From NCBI RefSeq assembly GCF_030296015.1, contig NZ_AP027368.1, positions 2,728,001 through 2,792,000 of the forward strand: a stretch of DNA of 64,000 nt. The letters run 5' to 3'. This stretch comes from Ferrimonas sp. YFM (lineage in GTDB: Bacteria; Pseudomonadota; Gammaproteobacteria; Enterobacterales; Shewanellaceae). A program made the position numbers and the translations under genes. Every line of letters starts with the position of its first letter. The stretch's first letter is position 1. The notes beneath the pieces are model-generated. The model saw only the letters and a program-made list of their open reading frames with translations. It searched no databases and had not been told where the DNA came from. Of the stretch, positions 53,555-61,565 are shown one piece after another.

Positions 53555-53806
53555 ATGCTGTTTACCATTGATGCCCGTTTGGACCAGCGCCCCAGCAGCC
53601 TGACCGTGTACCATTCACTGAGCGGACGTCCGGTGATGCGCCTTCAGGAGGGGGAGCTGAATGAGATGCTGGAAGCCGGCGACATCTGCCTGCAGGAGCT
53701 GACCAGCAACGACAGCCAGACCCTTCACAACCTGGCCTGGGAGCTGCTGTTATTTCAAAGCGCTGAGCACACCAGACACAGCTCGCTGAGCAGCTTCGAG
53801 GCCTGA
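53555..53806 (+). CDS. small protein, likely iron-regulated (83 aa)
   Basis: Starts MLFTIDARLDQRPSSLTVYH with GAGAGGAGA in front of ATG 53555. Soluble, with MRLQEGELNEMLEAGDICLQ in the middle; no family recognised. The Fur-like palindrome 28 bp upstream suggests expression under iron limitation. It ends before a strong terminator at 53870, convergent with the acyltransferase. Confidence 0.72.
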   Translation: MLFTIDARLDQRPSSLTVYHSLSGRPVMRLQEGELNEMLEAGDICLQELTSNDSQTLHNLAWELLLFQSAEHTRHSSLSSFEA

Positions 53807-53869
53807 GATCATGACGCTAGCCATACCTCCGGATAAACCCTGCAGACAGCACAAAGACACAGAAAAGAT

Positions 53870-53896
53870 AACGCCCGGCAAGTGCCGGGCGTTTTT
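53870..53896 (+). terminator. terminator of the 53555 gene
   Basis: AACGCCCGGC (53870-53879), AAGT, GCCGGGCGTT (53884-53893), then T-rich. The stem is perfect. The acyltransferase stop lies at 53901 on the other strand. Confidence 0.88.
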
Positions 53897-53900
53897 GTCT

Positions 53901-54851
53901 TTATCGGTAGAGAAGCCTGGCCCCCTCGGGCCGGGTATGCAGCACCTTAAGAAACCACATGTACTGCTCAGGATGGGCACCTATCAGCCGCTCCAGCTGA
54001 TGGTTGAGCAATGACGCCTCCGCCTCCTTGGACAGCTTGTTGTCCATCTCCAGGGCCTCAAACACCTCCATGGTCATGTTCCCCTTCTCCTTGTCGATGC
54101 CTATGGTCAGCGGCAGCACTGTGGCGCCACCGCAGTTGGCCAGGCGGCCAATCACCGGCAGGGTCGCCTTCTGGGTAGCAAAGAAGTCAGCAAAGATGCT
54201 TTTCTCGGGACCATGGTCCTGATCCGGCAGATAGAAGAAACTCTCTCCCCGGCGCAGCCCCTGTACCAAGGTACGCAGGCCCGCATCTCTGTGGTACACG
54301 GTACCGCCGAAACGGCAGCGCTGGCGCACACTCAGCCAGTTGAACACCGGGTTCTTATGATGTTTGACCATACCCATCATCGGCAGTCCCCAGGAGGAGA
54401 GCCTGGCACCGGCGTATTCGATGCCCCACAGGTGCGGCACCAGAAAGACGATGGGTTTACCCTGGGCACGGGCTTGCTCGATGTGCTCCAGCCCCTTGAT
54501 GGCGATGTGCTTCTCCAGGTGCTTACGGGACTTAACCGCCAGCACCCCCATGCTCAGGCCCACCAGGGAAAAGTTGAACATCATGTTCTTCAGGATCGCT
54601 TCGGTTTCCGCCTCACTCATGTCGGGGAAGCAGGCGCCCAGGTTGGCCCTGGCGATGCGGAACGGTTTCTTGCAGAAGGGGCGGATGATGCGCGCCAGTC
54701 CTCTGGCCATCCAGAAGCGCACCCTGTGAGGCAGGAACGCCAACAGCAACATCATGCCCACGGCCAGCCAGGAGGGCCAGTACTTGGGCGATAGCATGCT
54801 AGAGCAGAATTCCACCCGGTAGGGCTGACTCGGAGAGATGGGCAGGGACAT
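53901..54851 (-). CDS. lipid A late acyltransferase, LpxM-like paralogue (HX4E type)
   Basis: Inner-membrane acyltransferase of the LpxL/LpxM family that adds a secondary acyl chain to lipid A. One N-terminal membrane helix (SWLAVGMMLLLAFLP), then the catalytic HLWGIE, an HX4E motif, and FFYLPDQDHGPEK, a family signature. It is 316 aa. It differs from the 54981 paralogue (HX4D) and may attach a different chain or act under other conditions. A 129-bp gap separates the two genes, same strand and orientation. Confidence 0.87.
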   Translation of the reverse strand: MSLPISPSQPYRVEFCSSMLSPKYWPSWLAVGMMLLLAFLPHRVRFWMARGLARIIRPFCKKPFRIARANLGACFPDMSEAETEAILKNMMFNFSLVGLSMGVLAVKSRKHLEKHIAIKGLEHIEQARAQGKPIVFLVPHLWGIEYAGARLSSWGLPMMGMVKHHKNPVFNWLSVRQRCRFGGTVYHRDAGLRTLVQGLRRGESFFYLPDQDHGPEKSIFADFFATQKATLPVIGRLANCGGATVLPLTIGIDKEKGNMTMEVFEALEMDNKLSKEAEASLLNHQLERLIGAHPEQYMWFLKVLHTRPEGARLLYR

Positions 54852-54980
54852 AATATTGTTCTAATGGTTGTGCTTCTGAATACGGATCACACCTTACCTG
54901 AACCCCGACTGACTCACAACGATCGCCCGTTAAACTCGCGGGTCAGATTGGTTTCGAAATGATAACTGAACAGGATTTCA

Positions 54981-55931
54981 TCAACGGCTGTAGGGATCTG
55001 GCTGGCCCGGCGGCTGACTCTTAAAGAACTTCAAAATCCACATGTACTGGGCCGGCTCTGGCCCAATCAGGGCTTCAATTTCCTGGTTCAGGCGACGAGC
55101 ATCCTGCTCAGCCCCCTCCAATACCTCGGTGACGGCCGGGCGAATGACACCTCGGAACACCCCTCGCTCACGGTCGTAGAGGGCAGCCATAGGGAAGATC
55201 ACCCCATCTGTGGCCTGTAGCATCTTGCTCATACAGGGCAGTGTCGCCTTGTGGGTGGCAAACAGCGGCACATAGGCACTGCGTGACAGGCCATGGTCCT
55301 GGTCCGGCAGGTAATAGGCGCTATAGCCCTCCTTGATAGCCCCGAGCAAAGAGGAAATGCCGGCACCGCGACCGAAGATCTTGCCGCCAAATCGACTGCG
55401 AGCTTTCTGCATCAGATAGTCGGTCGCTTCATTTTTCTGAGGATTGACCATGGTGGTCATGGGATAGCCCCTGGAAGCCAGCAGCAATCCAGGGAAATCC
55501 ACAAACCAGGTGTGAGGCACAATAAAAATAAGCGGCTTGTCGCTCCCCAGATAGGGGGCCAGATGCTCCTCCCCCTCCAGTTGGATATGACGCTCCAGCC
55601 AGCGGCGGCTGCGCACCAGCAAGGTGGTGCCGGACAGCAGTGAGATGGCCGCAAGTTCAAACATCTCATCCAACACCTGCTGGCGCCGTTCGGCGTTCCA
55701 GTCCGGGAAACACAGCTTCAGATTGATCTCCGCCCGACGACGGCTGCGCTGGGCCCGCCGGCCGACCTTACGGCCCAGCCAGGCACCCAACCCGTCCCGC
55801 CAGCGATAAGGCAGGAAGGCAATAAGAATAAACAGCGGCATCAGCAGCCACACCCCGAGATACTTGGGGTGCAACAGGCCGAGTCGGAAACCGGGGCGAT
55901 GCTCCGGGACAGCAATCTCTTTGGCAGTCAC
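54981..55931 (-). CDS. lpxM: lipid A late acyltransferase LpxM-like paralogue (HX4D type)
   Basis: Second late acyltransferase. The motif PHTWFVDFPGLLLASRG matches LpxM (E. coli HTWAIDIP), with YYLPDQDHGLSRS and a single N-terminal membrane helix. The true start is uncertain: the open frame reaches back to a GTG at 56027, but the conserved part begins MTAKEIAVPEHRPGFRLG (GTG 55931) with AGAAAG upstream, which gives about 316 aa, like its paralogue. The two proteins are about 40% alike by eye, so a tandem duplication is old. Function: myristoylation or lauroylation of lipid A. Confidence 0.85.
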   Translation of the reverse strand: MTAKEIAVPEHRPGFRLGLLHPKYLGVWLLMPLFILIAFLPYRWRDGLGAWLGRKVGRRAQRSRRRAEINLKLCFPDWNAERRQQVLDEMFELAAISLLSGTTLLVRSRRWLERHIQLEGEEHLAPYLGSDKPLIFIVPHTWFVDFPGLLLASRGYPMTTMVNPQKNEATDYLMQKARSRFGGKIFGRGAGISSLLGAIKEGYSAYYLPDQDHGLSRSAYVPLFATHKATLPCMSKMLQATDGVIFPMAALYDRERGVFRGVIRPAVTEVLEGAEQDARRLNQEIEALIGPEPAQYMWILKFFKSQPPGQPDPYSR

Positions 55932-56101
55932 GTTCACTTTCTTAACTACGTCATTGAACACGCAGGATCGACAAGGGGCCGACTCTCGCCCGCTCGCAGG
56001 CGAAAATGTCCGGCCCCCTGGGGACACTGAACAGTGCCGAGATTATAACAGCAGAGAGTAGATAAACTGTAGACCCCTAAAAAGCTCTGCTTAAATCACG
56101 T

Positions 56102-56527
56102 TCAGCCAATGTCGTGAGTGGCCACAGTGGCCCTGAGGATGTTGTCGTGAATTGGGCAGCGGTGACAGGTCTTGTCCAGAAACGCCTTCTTCTCTTCGTC
56201 AGTCAGATCCGCATCGATGTCGGCAACGATTTCGAAGGACTTGAAGCCAATAGGATCGTCGGTCTCCTTGCCCACCAGGCCGGCGGGATTCAGCACCGCT
56301 TTCACGTCCACCTCGATGCCGCGCAGATCAATCTTGTCTTCTCGGGCCACCATCTTACCTATGGTCGAGATGCAGGCCGCCAGAGAGAACAGGAAGGTTT
56401 CCAATGGGTTGGCACCCTCATCGCCGCCACTGGGCTGGTCAACAATCAGGGTGTGTTTGCGCACCTGAGCGGTAACTTTCCAGCCCTCTGTCATGGAGGA
56501 ACGAACGTGATAGATCTTATCGGCCAT
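56102..56527 (-). CDS. OsmC family protein
   Basis: 141-aa OsmC/YhfA-type protein. Conserved GGDEGANPLETFLFSLAACISTI, including the family Cys in LAACIS, and CHRCPIHDNILRA with the second Cys site. Members reduce organic hydroperoxides; the peroxidatic cysteine pair seems to be present, so detoxification is likely. It is divergent from the Nudix gene and transcribed alone. Confidence 0.9.
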   Translation of the reverse strand: MADKIYHVRSSMTEGWKVTAQVRKHTLIVDQPSGGDEGANPLETFLFSLAACISTIGKMVAREDKIDLRGIEVDVKAVLNPAGLVGKETDDPIGFKSFEIVADIDADLTDEEKKAFLDKTCHRCPIHDNILRATVATHDIG

Positions 56528-56657
56528 AGTAAAAAGTCTCTTACATTAGAATTTGCTAAAGCATGCTAAAAAATTGAAGTCCAAGGTGCAAGCATCTCTT
56601 TGACATTAACACGGCTCTGGGTAATCCTTTGTGGCCCGGATCACCCGAATTCAGATT

Positions 56658-57089
56658 ATGACTCACCCAAAGGTCGGAATTGGCATCATTATTCGCCGAG
56701 ACGACGGCAAGATTCTCATCGGTAAACGCAAAGGCAGCCACGCCCCCTACTTCTCTATTCCCGGCGGTCATCTGGAACTGGGGGAGAGCTTCGAGCAAAC
56801 CGCCATCCGTGAAGTCAGGGAGGAGACCGGCCTGGTCATCGACAACCCTCAGGTGCTGGCGATCACCAATAACCTGCGAACCTATCGCGAAGAGGGCAAG
56901 CACTACGTTTCAGTGGTGTTGCTGGCGGAGCATCAGGGGGAGGAGCCCATCAACTGCGAGCCGGACAAATGTGAAGGTTGGCTCTGGGTGGATCCCAGGG
57001 AACTGCCCCAGCCCCATTTCGACGCCAGTGAACAAAGCATCGCTTGCTACCTGGCGGGCACCCACTACCTGCAACCCACTGACGCCTGA
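56658..57089 (+). CDS. Nudix hydrolase
   Basis: 143-aa Nudix protein. The Nudix box is complete: GGHLELGESFEQTAIREVREETGL (G-X5-E-X7-REUXEEXGU; given here as GGHLELGES and REVREETGL). I start at ATG 56658 (MTHPKVGIGIII); the frame is open from a GTG at 56631 without better support. The substrate, probably a nucleoside diphosphate derivative, cannot be told from the box. It is convergent with the GNAT gene (18-nt gap). Confidence 0.9.
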   Translation: MTHPKVGIGIIIRRDDGKILIGKRKGSHAPYFSIPGGHLELGESFEQTAIREVREETGLVIDNPQVLAITNNLRTYREEGKHYVSVVLLAEHQGEEPINCEPDKCEGWLWVDPRELPQPHFDASEQSIACYLAGTHYLQPTDA

Positions 57090-57107
57090 TACCACCAAAC
57101 AGATTTC

Positions 57108-57584
57108 CTAGAGCGCCTTCATCATCCAGCAGTCGCAAGCACTGTGGCCGCTGTCGCCCCAGGGCGCATGCAGCCGCTCGAACCCTTTGGATTCGTAAAG
57201 CTTTCTGGCCTGAACCATGGGTTCAAAGGTTTCCAGATAACAGTGATGGTAGCCCTGTCCTTCGGCGTAGCTCAATGCCGTATCCAGCAGAGCCTGGCCT
57301 ATGCCCTTGCCGCGGCACTGTGGGCTAAGATACATCTTCTGCAGTTCGCAGGTCGCCGGCCAATGGCATTGGAATGGCGCGATGCCGGCGCCCCCCACGA
57401 TGCGCCCATCCAACTCCGCCACCCAGTAGCGATACCCCTCGTTCTGGTAAGCCAGGCTGAGCGCATCCAATTCAGGATCCTGCCAGGCAAAACCGGGACG
57501 GTCTGCCCCAAACTCTGCCAATACTTCCCTAATGATTTCAGCTAACTGCGAATTGTCTTTCGCACAGATCTCACGAATCTTCAT
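57108..57584 (-). CDS. GNAT family N-acetyltransferase
   Basis: 158-aa acetyltransferase. Motif A is QKMYLSPQCRGKGIGQALLD (acetyl-CoA loop R-G-K-G-I-G), preceded by VGGAGIAPFQ and followed by ARKLYESKGF. The substrate is unknown. Three consecutive ATGs exist (57590, 57587, 57584); AGGGG lies 7 nt before 57584, which I chose. Convergent with the Nudix gene. Confidence 0.87.
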   Translation of the reverse strand: MKIREICAKDNSQLAEIIREVLAEFGADRPGFAWQDPELDALSLAYQNEGYRYWVAELDGRIVGGAGIAPFQCHWPATCELQKMYLSPQCRGKGIGQALLDTALSYAEGQGYHHCYLETFEPMVQARKLYESKGFERLHAPWGDSGHSACDCWMMKAL

Positions 57585-57762
57585 CATCATGCCCCTGAGT
57601 CTCTCAACCTCACAAAACCGCGGCCCGACGGCCATTCTTTACTTACCATCCATTCTAATCTGATGGCAAATTTGTAAGAATGACCCTGAGATCTGCAGCA
57701 GGTGATTTACATTCACCCGTCATAGGATCACAGTTTTAACATTGGATTGGTCGGACTCACGG

Positions 57763-59532
57763 ATGAAACAGCTCTCCTTCACGCTTGAAGACCACAACGA
57801 TCTCTCTCAGTTCCTGAGCGATCCCGAACTGGCTCGCCTGGCCATAAGCGCCAGTGCCATGCTGGTTCAGCTCTACAGTGCCTACCAGGATCCACAGCGG
57901 CTGGAGCAGATCGCCTCAGAAACGCTCAAACGCTTTCCCCAGGCCCAGGTGGTCGGAGCCACCACAGTCGGTGAGATCCATCAGGGCCACACCCTGACCG
58001 GCAACACGGTGATTGGGGTAACTCTGTTTGAGTCGAGCGGAGTGGAATCTCTGTTCCTCCCCTGCATCCGTGGGGAAGAGAATCAAACCGGCCGGGAGCT
58101 GCGCCAGTTGCTGGAGCAGCGCCTGGAAGTGGCCGGACTGCTGCTGCTCACCACCTCCACCGCCTTCAATACCAATACCCTGATCGCCGAGCTGGGCAGC
58201 CAGCCCCTGCCCTTCCCTGTGTTCGGCGGCGGAGCGGCGGATTATGGCAAGGTAAAACGCTCCCTGGTGGTGCACCAGGGCAGATGCCATGAAAGTGGTG
58301 TGGTGGCGGTGATCTTCAAGGGCGCCGATCTTCAGATCGACTGCCACAGCTACCTGGGATGGCGCGCCCTGAGTAAACCCATGGTCGCCACCGAGGTGAA
58401 GGATCTCAGCCTGAAGCTGCTGGACAACCGTCCCGCCTTCGAGGTGCTCTCCCGCTACCTCAACATCACCAATGACGACAGCTTTCATCTGAGTGCCCTG
58501 GAGTTTCCCCTGATGGTTACCCGGGGAGAGCACACCCTGGCGCGCACCCCCATCTCTGTGGGACGGGGACGCAGCATCGAATTCTTTGCCGACATCAAAC
58601 AGGGTGAGCAGGTGCGACTGGGCTATGGCGACCCACGGATGATCATCCGCGATGCCCGGCAGGTCCATGACAAGATGGCTGAATTTGCGCCACAAGCGGT
58701 GTTCCTCTACAGCTGTGGTTGTCGCCGATTCCTGATGCAGGAGCAGGTCGAACTGGAAACCCACCCCTTCCAGCAGCTGGCACCCACCATGGGCTTCTAC
58801 ACCTATGGCGAGTTTTACGGCAACGGCGAAGAGTTGTTACTGCTCAATTCCACCATGGTGGCCGTGGGGATGCGTGAAGGGGAAGCCGGCAGCGAGCCCA
58901 GGCTGGCTCAGCAGTCTCTGGATGACACCGCTCAGGATCGCCTCGACGACCCCTACGCCAATCAGCATATCCGCATCATGGAGCGGCTGATGCATTTCAT
59001 CGACGCGGTCACCGACGAGCTGCAGCAAGCCAGCCACGAGCTTGAAGAGAAGGCCACGGTCGACAAGCTGACCCAGTTACCCAACCGGGTTCAACTGGAA
59101 GAGCTGCTGACCCAGGAGATTCTCCATGAGGAGCGATACGGCCGCCCCTTCTCATTGATCTTACTGGATATCGACAACCTGTCGGAGATCAACGACCGTC
59201 ACGGCCGGCTGATTGGCGATGAGGTACTGTCCGAAACCGCCCAGTTGCTGAACGCCCACACCAGGCGCACCGACTTGGTGGGACGCTGGGAGGGGGGCAC
59301 CTTTATGGTGATCCTGCCAGACACCCAATTGGCTGAAGCCAAGGTCGCCGCCATCAAGCTGTACGCCATGTTTGGACAGACCCACTTCACCCATGGCGAG
59401 CACTGCACCGCCAGCCTGGGCGTGGCCCAATACCCGCCTGGCTATGCGCTGGAGCAGATGGTCAGCCGGGTGCGCCAGTCCCTGAGCCGGGCCAAGCAGG
59501 CCGGGGGAGATCAGGTACACACCCTGAGCTGA
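57763..59532 (+). CDS. FIST domain protein with degenerate GGDEF domain
   Basis: 589 aa. N-terminal FIST and FIST-C sensory domains (about residues 20-360), then a coiled coil (ELQQASHELEEKATVDKL) and a GGDEF-type domain. The GGDEF signature is replaced by EGGTF (WEGGTFMVIL, near residue 510), so cyclase activity is unlikely; the I-site RxxD motif is also not clear. FIST domains bind small ligands such as amino acids. The start ATG 57763 has no strong ribosome-binding site; the frame is open to a TTG at 57742. It may be a receptor in c-di-GMP signalling rather than an enzyme. Confidence 0.88.
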   Translation: MKQLSFTLEDHNDLSQFLSDPELARLAISASAMLVQLYSAYQDPQRLEQIASETLKRFPQAQVVGATTVGEIHQGHTLTGNTVIGVTLFESSGVESLFLPCIRGEENQTGRELRQLLEQRLEVAGLLLLTTSTAFNTNTLIAELGSQPLPFPVFGGGAADYGKVKRSLVVHQGRCHESGVVAVIFKGADLQIDCHSYLGWRALSKPMVATEVKDLSLKLLDNRPAFEVLSRYLNITNDDSFHLSALEFPLMVTRGEHTLARTPISVGRGRSIEFFADIKQGEQVRLGYGDPRMIIRDARQVHDKMAEFAPQAVFLYSCGCRRFLMQEQVELETHPFQQLAPTMGFYTYGEFYGNGEELLLLNSTMVAVGMREGEAGSEPRLAQQSLDDTAQDRLDDPYANQHIRIMERLMHFIDAVTDELQQASHELEEKATVDKLTQLPNRVQLEELLTQEILHEERYGRPFSLILLDIDNLSEINDRHGRLIGDEVLSETAQLLNAHTRRTDLVGRWEGGTFMVILPDTQLAEAKVAAIKLYAMFGQTHFTHGEHCTASLGVAQYPPGYALEQMVSRVRQSLSRAKQAGGDQVHTLS

Positions 59533-60003
59533 TCAGCGCACCAGACGCTTCAGCTCGCCCTGCTCCAGGGCAAAGCGCCACCGGTTGAGCCGGGTCGGCG
59601 GGGCCGCCATAGGCTCGCTCACATCCCGATCGCGGAAGGTCACCGACAACCGCAGACCGGTCACCTCCATGGCATCCAGGGCGATACGATCCCCGAGGAA
59701 AACAGCAGGCAGAGGTTTGAAGCCGCAGCTCTGCCCCTGATTCACCGACAGATAGTAGAAACTGCCGCTGCCGCCGGGCTGGTGAACCACCACGTCCACC
59801 ACTTCGTCGATGCCGTCCCCATCCAGATCCCCTTTCGCAGCCAGCATCTGGGTCAGCCTCGGGTGACTGACCGACATCAGCACACCTTCAACCAGATGGC
59901 TCTCAGGGGCTTTCTGAGTGCATACTTCAGGCTCAGTGGGCGCAGGGGCCGATTGGCAGCCCGCCAGCAGCCACAGGGCCAGTACACCGAACGTCAGCCT
60001 CAT
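59533..60003 (-). CDS. putative lipoprotein with a calcium-binding-like loop
   Basis: 156 aa. The signal MRLTFGVLALWLLAGCQSAP has a lipobox (LLAGC). The mature part contains KGDLDGDGIDEVVDVVV, which looks like an FG-GAP or EF-hand-type calcium loop, and two cysteines. Function unknown. Its ATG 60003 overlaps the end of the VOC pseudogene (GTATGA), so they were one operon. Confidence 0.82.
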   Translation of the reverse strand: MRLTFGVLALWLLAGCQSAPAPTEPEVCTQKAPESHLVEGVLMSVSHPRLTQMLAAKGDLDGDGIDEVVDVVVHQPGGSGSFYYLSVNQGQSCGFKPLPAVFLGDRIALDAMEVTGLRLSVTFRDRDVSEPMAAPPTRLNRWRFALEQGELKRLVR

Positions 60004-60359
60004 ACTTTGGGCTCCTTATCACTCCAGATGGCCAGTTCATTACCCCCGGGCTCGACGAAGTGAAAACGACGGCCTCCAGGGAAGGAGAATATCGGGCGAC
60101 AGATCTGCGCCCCAAGGGCAGAGACCTTCTCCAGGCTGGCCTCCAGGTTGTCGCTGTAGAGCACCACCAGGGCGCCCCCCTGCTCTACCCGGCTGCCTCA
60201 CTCACTGCGATACAGCCCACCCTGGAGTCCTGCCCCGTCAAAGGCGGTGTAGTCAGCGCCATAGTCGGTAAAACGCCAGCCAAACGCCGACTCGAAGAAA
60301 CTGCGACTGGCCGCGAGATGATTGCTGCCAAACTCGATGTAGTTGATGGTTTCGCTCAT
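60000..60359 (-). pseudogene. VOC-family (glyoxalase-like) gene with an in-frame stop
   Basis: From ATG 60359 the frame reads MSETINYIEFGSNHLAASRS as expected for VOC proteins of about 119 aa, until TGA at 60198-60200 (codon 54, after GGLYRSE). The same frame then continues GSRVEQGGALVVLYSDNLEA and ends FVEPGGNELAIWSDKEPKV, the C-terminal half of a VOC domain. A single base change in CGA (arginine) would give the TGA. So the gene is broken, or a sequencing error introduced the stop. It overlaps the SGNH gene stop and the lipoprotein start, as in an operon. Confidence 0.8.
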
Positions 60360-61084
60360 GTCATGCTCCCTGATGTCGATTCTGCCCAGCGGCGCTCTAT
60401 GCAGCCCGCCACCTCCTGGGCCCATAGCCGGTAGATCTCCGGCCCGGGATGAAAGCCGTCTGAGGCCATCAGCGCCGGATCATCCAGGGGGCCAAACTCC
60501 ACCCGGTCACAGTCGGGTTGCTGCGCCATCCACTGACGCACCCGGCTGTCCAGGACAGATGCATGCCGCCCCAGAGTCCAGCGCAGAGGTTGTGGCAACA
60601 CGGGAAACTGGCCGATTGGGGGAATGGCGGCGGCCACGATGTGGCGACAGCCGTACTTCTCCCGAAGCAGGGCCACCAGCTGTTGTTGCTGACCCAACCA
60701 TTTCCTGGCCCCTACGCCCCGGGTCACGTCATTGACCCCCAGAGAGATTACCACCACATCAAAGGTCTCTGCCTTGCGTTTGCTCAGGTATCTCAGCATC
60801 TTGGCTGTGGTCAAACCGCTGCGGGCCACCAACCGCCAATGCAGATTGAAACTGGACTGCAGTGCAGTGGCCAGCTGGCCGGACAGCGCCTGATGCTGGT
60901 GGTCCACCCCGACCCCGGCGGCGGCGGAGTCCCCCAGCACCAGTACCCGCAGATTGGGGCCCTGCCCCACCTGGCCATGGCGCCGGCCCGACGCCTGAGG
61001 CAAGCGCACCGCGGTGCGGCGCACTCTGACTCCTTGATAGAGCAGCAGCGGCCACAGCACCGCACTGGTCATCAGATAATCCAT
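60356..61084 (-). CDS. SGNH/GDSL hydrolase family protein
   Basis: 242 aa with block I VLVLGDSAAAGVG (nucleophile Ser near residue 53), block III ISLGVNDVTRG and block V ASDGFHPGPE with the catalytic Asp-His. A short hydrophobic N-terminus (MTSAVLWPLLLYQGV) could anchor it. SGNH hydrolases are esterases or lipases; the substrate is unknown. It heads the operon with the VOC pseudogene (ATGA overlap) and lipoprotein. Confidence 0.87.
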   Translation of the reverse strand: MDYLMTSAVLWPLLLYQGVRVRRTAVRLPQASGRRHGQVGQGPNLRVLVLGDSAAAGVGVDHQHQALSGQLATALQSSFNLHWRLVARSGLTTAKMLRYLSKRKAETFDVVVISLGVNDVTRGVGARKWLGQQQQLVALLREKYGCRHIVAAAIPPIGQFPVLPQPLRWTLGRHASVLDSRVRQWMAQQPDCDRVEFGPLDDPALMASDGFHPGPEIYRLWAQEVAGCIERRWAESTSGSMT

Positions 61085-61205
61085 TTATCCTCTCCATGGG
61101 GCTGCAGCGCCCCGGAACTTGCCGGTACCCATTGATGACTGACTACTCCATCCGCCAGCCGTGGTGACTTGCTCTTCAGTCAGGCTGGCATTAAACAGCT
61201 TACAC

Positions 61206-61234
61206 AAAAAAACCCAGCCACTAAGGGCTGGGTT
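61206..61234 (-). terminator. pheST-ihfA operon terminator
   Basis: On the minus strand CCCAGCC, a 6-nt loop and GGCTGGG within AACCCAGCC/GGCTGGGTT are followed by seven T. It lies 22 nt after the ihfA stop. Confidence 0.88.
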
Positions 61235-61255
61235 TTCGAAAGACTCAAAGCCGAA

Positions 61256-61561
61256 TCAGGCTTCTTCCCTGTCCAGTTCCAGATCCTCTACTCTGGCTTT
61301 TAACTTTTGACCGGGACGGAATGTCACCACACGACGGGCGGAGATTGGAATATCTTCACCAGTCTTGGGGTTGCGCCCGGGGCGCTGATTCTTATCCCGA
61401 AGTTCAAAATTACCAAAACCCGACAGCTTCACTTGTTCGCCCAACTCCAGGGCCAGACGAATCTCTTCGAAATACGCCTCTACCAGATCCTTGGCATCTT
61501 TCTTGTGAATGCCGAGAGTTTCGGTCAGGTGCTCTGCCATATCGGCTTTGGTTAAGGCCAT
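61256..61561 (-). CDS. ihfA: integration host factor subunit alpha
   Basis: 101-aa DNA-bending protein; with IHF-beta it forms a heterodimer used in recombination, replication and transcription. [40 protein letters not shown] and the proline hinge [20 protein letters not shown] are characteristic. It lies 4 nt after pheT, in the enterobacterial order pheST-ihfA. Confidence 0.97.
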   Translation of the reverse strand: MALTKADMAEHLTETLGIHKKDAKDLVEAYFEEIRLALELGEQVKLSGFGNFELRDKNQRPGRNPKTGEDIPISARRVVTFRPGQKLKARVEDLELDREEA

Positions 61562-61565
61562 GATA

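Noticed and set aside
60198-60200. TGA in the VOC gene as a selenocysteine codon
   Set aside because: VOC proteins are not selenoproteins, no SECIS-like hairpin was seen, and the position is a non-catalytic loop. A nonsense mutation is simpler.
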